Assembly (NCBI GenBank): GCA_937981555.1
Contig: CALJOK010000044.1
Span: 124,001-188,000, forward strand
Source: an uncultured Saprospiraceae bacterium
GTDB taxonomy: Bacteria > Bacteroidota > Bacteroidia > Chitinophagales > Saprospiraceae
Direction of reading: 5' to 3'
DNA: 64,000 nucleotides
Positions 46,199 to 53,229 of this stretch are shown in pieces. The notes beneath the pieces are model-generated. The model was not told where the DNA came from. It did not search any database and saw nothing but the letters and a program-made list of their open reading frames with translations. The translations under genes were made by a program, and so were the position numbers. How positions within the stretch are numbered: position 1 is the first letter of the stretch; the number at the start of each line of letters is the position of its first letter.

Positions 46199-46230
46199 AA
46201 AGGAGTTAACCGTTTCCGATTAACTCCTTT
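46199..46230 (-). terminator. terminator downstream of the Omp28-like gene
   Basis: An 11-bp perfect stem AAAGGAGTTAA / TTAACTCCTTT with a 10-base loop has an A-run on the left (U-tract on the minus strand), 23 bases after the stop at 46254. Confidence 0.92.
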
Positions 46231-46253
46231 CTCTTAAAATGAAAAACAACTAC

Positions 46254-47300
46254 TTAGTTAAAAACAATTCTTTTCGTAATCACTTTTCCTTCAGATTTTA
46301 AAACTATGAAATACATTCCTTGAGTGACAACTGAATTTCTTTCAATCGTAAATTGAGAATTCCCATTTGGCAATTTCCCTTGAAAGATATCAGTTACTTT
46401 TTTTCCGTCCAAATCAAATAACTCAATTGTTGCATTTTGTAATTCTTCTTCCAAATCAATATTGACAGTAGCTTGCGAAGAAATCACGTTAGGTAAAATT
46501 TCCATTGACGCATTTTCTAACAATATATTTACATTTGCCACAGGTGGCTCAAAAGTAGTTGACAGATTAGTATTAATTGCGACAAAAGTGTCTCCTTCTT
46601 TTTTCCAAACGACAGTAACAATTTCTAAATGATCAGTATTCCAATCCGCACTTAATGTTGCAGAAAAAGATTTATCAAATTCACTCGAAGCATCAATATC
46701 TCCACTTGTGATAAGTTCTCCAAAAATTTCAGCATTAAGTTTACCTCTTAACACCTTCTCATGAATTGCATTACTTCCTTGACCTTGTTGAAAATTCACT
46801 ACTTCATTTTCTACTGCATAAATACCTAAATAATATTCTCCTGAAGTTGATTGAAAAAATTTCGTCTTTGTTTCAATCTGTAATTCAGTACCATCCAAAG
46901 TTAAAATCATTCCAGCATTTACAACAGGTGATTTTGCTGCCTCTACATCTACCATATCTTTAATTTCTGTTCTCTTTGTTGTCGCATTGGAAGACGTTAC
47001 ACCTACATCACCATTATACATATAAAAAAATGGTTGATAAGGAGAGTTAAAGTTTGATGAAAATGCATCTCCTGATGCCGTCACTAATTGGCCATCATGA
47101 TGAGCCACAATCAAAGTTGCCTTTTCTTCATTATCCATAACCATATTTTCCATCATAGTCCATCCCCAACCGCCACATGGAGGACACCAAGTTGCAGAAA
47201 TTTTAGTTAATAAAGGACGCTGCACTTCAGGCACATCTTGAGCAAAGAATGAGTTTGAAAAAAGGAAAATAAAAACTAATTGTAGAAATATTTTTTTCAT
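46254..47300 (-). CDS. T9SS-exported Omp28-like thioredoxin-fold protein
   Basis: 348 aa. A signal peptide (~1-20) is followed by a thioredoxin-like fold with the CxxC motif 'ISATWCPPCGGWGW' (~34-47), then 'ATLIVAHHDGQLVTAS' and a C-terminal Omp28-type beta-region with 'NEVVNFQQGQGSNAIHEKVL', typical of this family. It ends with a short T9SS-like sorting sequence ('MEILPNVISSQATVNI' to 'ITKRIVFN'), where the usual 'YPNP' is 'LPNV'. It may be a surface thiol-redox protein; the substrate is unknown. It is a single gene. Confidence 0.83.
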   Translation of the reverse strand: MKKIFLQLVFIFLFSNSFFAQDVPEVQRPLLTKISATWCPPCGGWGWTMMENMVMDNEEKATLIVAHHDGQLVTASGDAFSSNFNSPYQPFFYMYNGDVGVTSSNATTKRTEIKDMVDVEAAKSPVVNAGMILTLDGTELQIETKTKFFQSTSGEYYLGIYAVENEVVNFQQGQGSNAIHEKVLRGKLNAEIFGELITSGDIDASSEFDKSFSATLSADWNTDHLEIVTVVWKKEGDTFVAINTNLSTTFEPPVANVNILLENASMEILPNVISSQATVNIDLEEELQNATIELFDLDGKKVTDIFQGKLPNGNSQFTIERNSVVTQGMYFIVLKSEGKVITKRIVFN

Positions 47301-47599
47301 GTTTTTAAAATTTGATTAAAAGTTAATTTACATTTTAAAGAAATAAAAGACTGCATAAATCACGCCCTCTTTTACTGTCCGACAAAAGTAATTTTTTATT
47401 ACATTCGTGGATGTCAATCTCAAGACTCTTTCAAAATTAGATTTGATTCCCACTTTACAAAGCGATCATTTTTACTCAAAAAGCAGACACCAATATCTAT
47501 TTTTAATTACATATATATATTCTCCAAGAATTACTTTTATTCATTAAATTTACTTTTATTAAATTTGAAGTTCTACTTACAAAAACCAAAGCACACCCG

Positions 47600-47800
47600 A
47601 TGAAAATTCTTTATACACTTCTGATTGGAATTAATAATGACCTAATTGATCTTCATAAATTGAATGGTTGTATCAATGATCGAGAAGCCAATCAATTTAA
47701 AATATTAATCACCTTTACTGCTCTATGGAGACTGCTTCTTGAAAAGAAAGCATTGACTTCAATTAATCTATGTGGGCTGCAACTATTTCTCTTATTTTAA
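47600..47800 (+). pseudogene. remnant of a caspase-like (metacaspase) gene, N-terminal part
   Basis: A 66-codon ORF whose first ~35 residues, 'MKILYTLLIGIN' and 'LHKLNGCINDREANQF', match the opening of Bacteroidota caspase-family (peptidase C14) proteins ('KIYALLIGIN..L.GC.ND...F'). The later residues no longer resemble the fold. The His-Gly and Cys catalytic blocks are absent, and no other frame before 47933 restores them. This looks like a decayed gene with a large internal deletion. It lies 133 bases upstream of the patatin-receiver gene on the same strand, where an intact caspase would be a plausible functional partner. A chance ORF is the alternative. Confidence 0.4.
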
Positions 47801-47933
47801 TAATGGTGAAGAAATGAAATAGTCCATGCTAAATTTATTTGCATTGGAAAAAAAGGGTAATTAAAATTTTAATCAATTACTGTACGTTTTACGTTTTCTC
47901 AATACCTATTTTATTGTTTTAATAATTAAAAAA

Positions 47934-49682
47934 ATGAACAAAAAATATTTTACTCTTAACTCTGAAGTCGTGAATTTGATCCACGATTTAAAGTTACAAT
48001 TCCCAGATAACAGTTTAAAAATTTCAGATGTCGTCGATGAAGAAGGACATCAATATATCGATATAGTGCAAGAAGGTGGCGGTGTACTTGGAATTGCTTT
48101 GCTTGGCTACACTTATGTTTTGGAAAAAATGGGTATCCGATTTTTGAATATTGGAGGAACTTCTGCAGGAGCAATCAATGCACTCTTGTTGGCAGCAAGT
48201 GGAAAACCTGAAGAAGCAAAAACGGAAAAAATCATTGAAATCATCGCCAAAAAAAATATTGCTGACTTCATGGATGGCGATGAAGATGCTTTGGAATTTA
48301 TCCAAACTATACTTTCCAAAGAACCAAGCAAGCTAGAATTATTGTATCATGGTGTTCAAGTGATTGATAATTTCTCGCAAGATTTAGGACTTAATTTAGG
48401 GGAGAGTTTTCTGAATTGGTTAACTGATGTTTTAAAAGATTTTGAAGTTCATGACACCGCCAAATTGGAAAAACGAATGAATGAACTTTCTCCAACGATC
48501 CAGTTTCGAAAAGATTCAAAAGATATTCACGCATTCGAAGGACGAAAGATTTCGGCGGAATTGGCGATCATTGCAGCTGAATTAGCAACCGAAACCAAAG
48601 TCATTTTTCCAAGAATGCGAAACCTCTTTTTTAAAAATATCGACGAACCGAATCCAGCAAAATATGTTCGAGCATCGATGTCGATTCCTCTTTTTTTTAA
48701 ACCTTATGAATTGACCGATTTACCTGCTGATGAAAATGCTATCATTCGTTGGAATCGAATTGGAAAACACCGAGGCGCAATTCCTGAAAAAGCGATTTTT
48801 GTAGATGGAGGAATTATGTCAAATTTTCCTATCGATATTTTTCATCTCAAAGGAAGCATTCCTTCTCGTCCAACTTTTGGTGTAAAACTAGGTTTGGAAA
48901 GAGTCAAAACTAACCGCATCAATAATGTTGGAGATTTGTTGTACTCCTGTTTTGATGCTGCTCGAAATTTGCGTGACTTTGAGTTCATTAAAGAAAATAT
49001 GGACTTCCAACGACTAGTTGCCTACATCGATATTCAAGATCAAAATTGGTTAGACTTTAATATTTCTGATGAAAAAAAATTAGAATTATTTATTGCGGGG
49101 GCAAAAGAAGCAAAAGATTTTTTACAAAAATTCGATTGGGAAGGTTACAAAAAAATTCGAAAAACCATAAAAAAAACAGACTACTCTCCAAAAGTCTTAG
49201 AAGGTTTACAAAAGTCTTTAACGAAAATAATTGAAGAAAAAAATCAACCAACGACAACCAATGATATCAACGCATTAAAAGATCGACTTTTTTATCTAGG
49301 CAAAACTAAATCTCTTCGAGTACTTTGGATTGATGATAACCCAAAATTAATTAAAAAAGAAAGATCCTTATTGCGGAAATTAGGTGTCAACTCAACCTTA
49401 GTTCCTTCTACTCAAGCTGCCAAAAATTTTATTAAAAATAATAAAGATGAAATTGACTTTATCATTTCAGATATAAGTCGGAATGATAGCTTTACTGAAG
49501 GCGTTGATTTCACCAAACAATTGTATGCCATCAATCCAAAATATAATCGCAAAGTAATTTTTTATATAACTGATTTAGATATTTCGAGAGGTGTTCCTGC
49601 CTATGCATTTGGGATTACTAATTCGGCGGTGGAATTGATCCAATTGGTGATAGATTTAGGGCAGCGAAAAGAAGGAGAGTGA
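47934..49682 (+). CDS. patatin-like phospholipase fused to a receiver-like domain
   Basis: 582 aa, soluble. The patatin domain (~40-340) has the oxyanion loop 'EGGGVLGIALLG' (48-58), nucleophile elbow 'GGTSAGAI' (Ser77) and dyad Asp in 'VDGGIMSNFP' (Asp291). After a helical linker, residues ~458-580 form a receiver-like domain: acidic pair in 'LRVLWIDDNP' (467-468), 'DFIISDISR' with a possible phospho-Asp513, and a C-terminal 'GITNSAVELIQLVIDL'. This kind of receiver is seen attached to TIR and other conflict effectors and often is not a true two-component output. The enzyme should hydrolyse phospholipids and may attack the cell's own membrane on a signal. No cyclase or CBASS gene is adjacent. 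Confidence 0.88.
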   Translation: MNKKYFTLNSEVVNLIHDLKLQFPDNSLKISDVVDEEGHQYIDIVQEGGGVLGIALLGYTYVLEKMGIRFLNIGGTSAGAINALLLAASGKPEEAKTEKIIEIIAKKNIADFMDGDEDALEFIQTILSKEPSKLELLYHGVQVIDNFSQDLGLNLGESFLNWLTDVLKDFEVHDTAKLEKRMNELSPTIQFRKDSKDIHAFEGRKISAELAIIAAELATETKVIFPRMRNLFFKNIDEPNPAKYVRASMSIPLFFKPYELTDLPADENAIIRWNRIGKHRGAIPEKAIFVDGGIMSNFPIDIFHLKGSIPSRPTFGVKLGLERVKTNRINNVGDLLYSCFDAARNLRDFEFIKENMDFQRLVAYIDIQDQNWLDFNISDEKKLELFIAGAKEAKDFLQKFDWEGYKKIRKTIKKTDYSPKVLEGLQKSLTKIIEEKNQPTTTNDINALKDRLFYLGKTKSLRVLWIDDNPKLIKKERSLLRKLGVNSTLVPSTQAAKNFIKNNKDEIDFIISDISRNDSFTEGVDFTKQLYAINPKYNRKVIFYITDLDISRGVPAYAFGITNSAVELIQLVIDLGQRKEGE

Positions 49683-49847
49683 AAATTAAAAAAGAGATTC
49701 CTATGAGAAAAGGTATATCGTATCGTATACTGATAAAGTTATTACCATATAAACTAGGATTACCTTACCACAACAAAATAAAAAATTAATTCTTAATATA
49801 AAAACGAAGATCCATTTCTAGCTCTAAAGAAAAGAAGAAATAAATAA

Positions 49848-51911
49848 TTAAGCCATTTCCAAAGTCGACTCTTCAAGTGACTCAGAGTTAGTTTTCGAGA
49901 TGTTATTTTCTAAATTTGACTTCGGTAAAGTAAAGGAAAAGCAAGCACCATTCCCTTTCTCAGATTTCACCCAAATTCGCCCACCATGGTCTTCCACAAT
50001 TTTTTTGCAAGTAGCTAATCCAATTCCAGATCCAGAGTACATTCCTCTATTATGCAATCTTTTGAAGACCACGAAGATATCTTTTTGATATTCAGCATCG
50101 ATTCCAATTCCTTTGTCTTGGATAGAGAATTGGAATTCATTACCTAAATCTTTAACACTAACGGTTATTAAATTCCCTTCTGGCTTTCCAAATTTTATAG
50201 CATTAGCAATTAAGTTCTGAAAAACCTGACTTAACTGAGTAGGTCGACATAGAACATTTGGAAGAGGATTAATTATTACATCGCATTTCTTTTCATCCAG
50301 TTGAATCTTCAAACTATTTTTCACTTGGTGAGCAATGTTTTCCAGATTGGATAATTCTCTTTCACTTTTATCAACACCTATTTTTGAATAATCTAATAAA
50401 CCATTTAATAAATCTCCCATCTGCTTAGTGCCATTGGTAATGAAAGAAGCATATTCAAAAATATTCTTTTTAGCATCATATTGTTTTAACTCCTTGATGA
50501 GTAATTTCGTAAATCCATTGATATTCCTGAGTGGTTCTTTCAAATCGTGAGAAATGATGTAAGCAAATTTTTCTAAATCTCGATTCGAGTCAGCTAATAT
50601 TTGATTTTGTCTTACAATCTCATCATTCTTTGCTTCCAATATTTCATTCTTTTCAAAAGCAGATTTATTTCTACTGTACATCAAAATCAATAATAAAAAT
50701 GAAATGATAATTGCTCCACAAGTAATTGACATCGTGGTATAATTATTCGCTTTAGTTACTTCTTTATCCTTGGTAAGTAAAGCAATTTCATTTTCTCTTT
50801 CGATTTTATGGATTTCAAAATCTTGTTTTAAACTCGACATCGTCTCCATCATTTCATTAGAAAATATAGAATCTTTTAATGAGACATATTTATCGGTGTA
50901 CTCTTTATATTTTGCAAATTCTTTTTGTTTATAATAAATCTCTGCGTACTTCTTAGTCGCACTTTTCACACTACTAGTTTGTCCTAACTCTTTAAAAATA
51001 TTATAACTTTCGTCAAGAGCTAATAAGGCATCATCTAACTTATTTTGTTTAAAATGAATATCTGACATTTGCTCCAACGAGTATGCTGTCAAAAGTTTAT
51101 TTCCAAGAATAAAACTCAATTCATAGGCTTGTTTAAGAAAAGATTCAGCCTCCTCAAATCTATTAAGAAGTCCTAAGATGTGCCCCGCATTAACCGATGC
51201 CCAAGCCAACTCCTCCTGATCTTCAATCTTCTTAGCTAGCCCAATACTTTCATTAATATATTTCAATGCTTTCTCGTAGTCTTTAAGGGAAGCCCAACTA
51301 TTACCTAGGGCTGTAATCCCTAAGATGGTCATTTTTACATCCTTCATTGACTTCGCAATGGTAATTCCTTTTTCATAGTATTTTAATGCTAATTCGCTTT
51401 GTCCTTGAGTTCCAAAGTTAGATCCAAGGTCATAATGCACATTCATCATCCCAGTAGAATCTGAAATATCAATGTAATATTTCAGAGCATCCATTTGATA
51501 TTTATATCCTTCAGAAAATTTATTTTTGAACACGAGTGTCATCCCAATAATCTGATTTACCTCCGCTCTCAATTTTAATTCCGAAGGTTTTATATTTGGT
51601 AAAACTTCTAGTAGTATAGAATAGGAATTTTGGATGTCACCATTTTTATATAGTGCAATTCCATAACCTATAGTAATATCAATAAAATGTTGGTTAGATA
51701 TATTTTGAGCATTTCCAAACTCATAAGCTGTTTTGAAGATGTTTACAGCTTTGTCAAATTCTTGATTCTTTTTTAAGAAATCTTGACCTAAGGTATTTTG
51801 TTCTTCCAACCATAAAATTGGAGTTTTCACACTATCCACTCCCATTCCATAAGAGTTCAATGCAAGCAGAGAAAAGAAAAACAAAAAGAATTTGAAAAGA
51901 AATAGTCTCAT
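49848..51911 (-). CDS. TPR-containing sensor histidine kinase
   Basis: 687 aa. Signal peptide (~1-20), then about seven TPR-like repeats in the periplasm (~60-330: 'ALKYYEKGITIAKSM', 'ALKYINESIGLAKKI', 'AESFLKQAYELSFIL'), one membrane helix (~390-410, 'TMSITCGAIIISFLLLILMY'), a coiled coil, the H-box 'ISHDLKEPLRNINGFTKLL' (His ~450) and HATPase motifs 'DKGIGIDAEYQKDIF', 'GSGIGLATCKKIVEDHGG'. TPRs outside the membrane could bind a peptide or protein ligand. Two small peptide ORFs lie upstream on the same strand. No response regulator gene is adjacent. Confidence 0.9.
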   Translation of the reverse strand: MRLFLFKFFLFFFSLLALNSYGMGVDSVKTPILWLEEQNTLGQDFLKKNQEFDKAVNIFKTAYEFGNAQNISNQHFIDITIGYGIALYKNGDIQNSYSILLEVLPNIKPSELKLRAEVNQIIGMTLVFKNKFSEGYKYQMDALKYYIDISDSTGMMNVHYDLGSNFGTQGQSELALKYYEKGITIAKSMKDVKMTILGITALGNSWASLKDYEKALKYINESIGLAKKIEDQEELAWASVNAGHILGLLNRFEEAESFLKQAYELSFILGNKLLTAYSLEQMSDIHFKQNKLDDALLALDESYNIFKELGQTSSVKSATKKYAEIYYKQKEFAKYKEYTDKYVSLKDSIFSNEMMETMSSLKQDFEIHKIERENEIALLTKDKEVTKANNYTTMSITCGAIIISFLLLILMYSRNKSAFEKNEILEAKNDEIVRQNQILADSNRDLEKFAYIISHDLKEPLRNINGFTKLLIKELKQYDAKKNIFEYASFITNGTKQMGDLLNGLLDYSKIGVDKSERELSNLENIAHQVKNSLKIQLDEKKCDVIINPLPNVLCRPTQLSQVFQNLIANAIKFGKPEGNLITVSVKDLGNEFQFSIQDKGIGIDAEYQKDIFVVFKRLHNRGMYSGSGIGLATCKKIVEDHGGRIWVKSEKGNGACFSFTLPKSNLENNISKTNSESLEESTLEMA

Positions 51912-51940
51912 AAATTTTTGAAATAATGTTAGGTATAGAA

Positions 51941-51973
51941 GCAGAGCTATTCAACAAAATCAAATAGCTCTGC
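51941..51973 (-). repeat. strong hairpin between the micro-ORF and the TPR kinase
   Basis: An 11-bp perfect inverted repeat GCAGAGCTATT / AATAGCTCTGC with an 11-base loop. On the minus strand it is followed by TTCTATAC, a weak U-tract. It could be a partial terminator that lets some transcripts read into the kinase gene. Confidence 0.55.
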
Positions 51974-51998
51974 ATTGGAATTTCTAATTCTAAATCCA

Positions 51999-52094
51999 TT
52001 AATTACAGGAACAAAACATTACCATCTCTTTTCCGCTAAGATTAGCATAAATGTGGTGTTGTATTGATTTCTCTATTTTATCTTTATTAATCAT
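51999..52094 (-). CDS. 31-aa micro-ORF ending in a Cys-rich tail
   Basis: The minus strand encodes a 31-aa peptide from the ATG at 52094: it begins MINKDKIEKSIQHHIY and ends EMVMFCSCN. It has charged N-terminal and Cys-containing C-terminal halves like a small precursor peptide, but lacks a Gly-Gly motif. It lies 138 bases downstream of the Gly-Gly leader peptide gene and 87 bases upstream of the TPR kinase. It could easily be a chance ORF; its support is position, length and composition only. Confidence 0.3.
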   Translation of the reverse strand: MINKDKIEKSIQHHIYANLSGKEMVMFCSCN

Positions 52095-52232
52095 CCTTTA
52101 TTTCAGCATATAAAAATAGGCGTCCAAGAGTAGATGTTGATAAAAATCAAATAGATTTTATTATCTCGATAATTATGTATTATAAAACTAGAAGGAAATA
52201 ATCTATTGCTAACATGAAATAGCAATGATCAT

Positions 52233-52370
52233 TTAATATTGAATCCATCTATTTCGAGTGCAGCAGAAATAAGCACCTCCTCCTTTAATTTTTGCACACT
52301 TATTGGCATCCATTACTTGATCAAGGTTAAAAGATAATGCTGAAATCTTTTTTGATTCTTTTTTACTCAT
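52233..52370 (-). CDS. Gly-Gly leader peptide (RiPP/bacteriocin-like precursor)
   Basis: 45 aa, too short for most gene finders. It starts with a charged Lys/Ser/Glu segment (MSKKESKKISALSFN), then a leader-like helix 'LDQVMDANKCAKIKGG', and after the Gly-Gly a short core 'GAYFCCTRNRWIQY' with two adjacent Cys and aromatic residues. Bacteroidota natural-product precursor families of the double-glycine type have this layout (K-rich start, '..K.I.KGG', short core). It would be exported and cut by a C39-type ABC transporter; the ABC exporter at 53230 lacks such a peptidase. An exact promoter element lies upstream, and a TPR histidine kinase follows on the same strand. No modification enzyme is adjacent. 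Confidence 0.7.
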   Translation of the reverse strand: MSKKESKKISALSFNLDQVMDANKCAKIKGGGAYFCCTRNRWIQY

Positions 52371-52477
52371 GGTTATGATTGTTTAAATGAAAAAATATTT
52401 GAATAGTTATTAAATTGCATAATTAGGTGGGAGGATAAACATGGGATGGGTTAGTACCCGAAATACAAAAATGATTC

Positions 52478-52485
52478 CAAAACTA
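52478..52485 (-). promoter_or_regulatory. -7 promoter element for the Gly-Gly peptide gene
   Basis: The minus strand reads TAGTTTTG, an exact TAnnTTTG match, with CTTG 19 bases upstream as a weak -33 box. The start site would be ~100 bases before the peptide ATG. Apart from this and the two peptide ORFs, the 51912-52614 region shows nothing else convincing. Confidence 0.45.
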
Positions 52486-52614
52486 AATTGATTGGTTAGG
52501 ACAGCAAGAAAGGTATAGTTATAAACAATATTTCGAAAAAATAATCGTGATTCAATTAGAGGCCAGAAGGGAGAGTAGTAAAGATGGGAATATTCAGTTT
52601 GTCATAAAAAAAGA

Positions 52615-52642
52615 AAAAGCACTCTGTTCTCAGAGCGCTTTT
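52615..52642 (-). terminator. terminator downstream of the DUF3276 gene
   Basis: A 12-bp stem with one mismatch (AAAAGCACTCTG / CAGAGCGCTTTT, loop TTCT) has an A-run on the left (U-tract on the minus strand), 33 bases after the stop at 52675. Confidence 0.85.
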
Positions 52643-52674
52643 CAAATAACCTATTTAAAATCAAATCACATTTC

Positions 52675-53127
52675 TTACCAAGAAATATCGTCTTCTGATT
52701 CAATCTCCTTCTCCTCTACTACTTCCTCTGACGATGTTTCAGTTGTTGCTGCTGTTGCAGTTTCAGTTGTTGTACCTTCTTCTTCTGGTTCAACCCAAGT
52801 ACCTGCTTCCATTGCAGCTCTTTTTTCTTCCCACTCAGCCTGTCTTCTGTCGAATTCTTCGTAATCATAATCAGGCATCAAATCAGTTTTGATATAATTA
52901 ATAGCCTCATCTAATCCACCTTGAAATCTGTTGAAGTCTTCTTTGTACAGAAAAATCTTGTGCCTCTCATATCCGTCACCATTGATTCTTCTGGTGCTTT
53001 CGGTGAGAGTTAAGTAATAATCATCACCTTTTGTTTGGCGCACATCAAAAAAATAAGTTCTTCGCTTACCAGCTCTTACTTTCTTGGAAAACACACTTTC
53101 GAACTTTTTTTGGTTTTCGTTATCCAC
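52675..53127 (-). CDS. DUF3276 / PUR-alpha-like nucleic-acid-binding protein
   Basis: 150 aa, cytoplasmic. Residues ~8-95 match DUF3276: 'VFSKKVRAGKRRTYFFDVRQ', 'DDYYLTLTESTRRINGDGYE', 'RHKIFLYKEDFNRFQGGLDE'. This is the bacterial PUR-repeat fold that binds single-stranded RNA/DNA. The tail (~110-150) is very acidic and Thr/Ala/Glu-rich, likely disordered. It is conserved across Bacteroidota, usually as a single gene. It has an exact -7 element (53179-53186) and its own terminator, so it is probably transcribed alone. Confidence 0.88.
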   Translation of the reverse strand: MDNENQKKFESVFSKKVRAGKRRTYFFDVRQTKGDDYYLTLTESTRRINGDGYERHKIFLYKEDFNRFQGGLDEAINYIKTDLMPDYDYEEFDRRQAEWEEKRAAMEAGTWVEPEEEGTTTETATAATTETSSEEVVEEKEIESEDDISW

Positions 53128-53178
53128 GATTCGTTAGTTTGGTTGAAAAAATAGTTTTAGAATATTATCTAATCTCTA

Positions 53179-53186
53179 CAAATGTA
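53179..53186 (-). promoter_or_regulatory. promoter for the DUF3276 gene
   Basis: The minus strand reads TACATTTG (exact TAnnTTTG), with TTTG at 53204-53207, 17 bases upstream. The expected start site is ~45 bases before the ATG at 53127. Confidence 0.6.
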
Positions 53187-53229
53187 AATATTTGAACTTA
53201 AAACAAAAAAAATATCACACTTTTATTTC

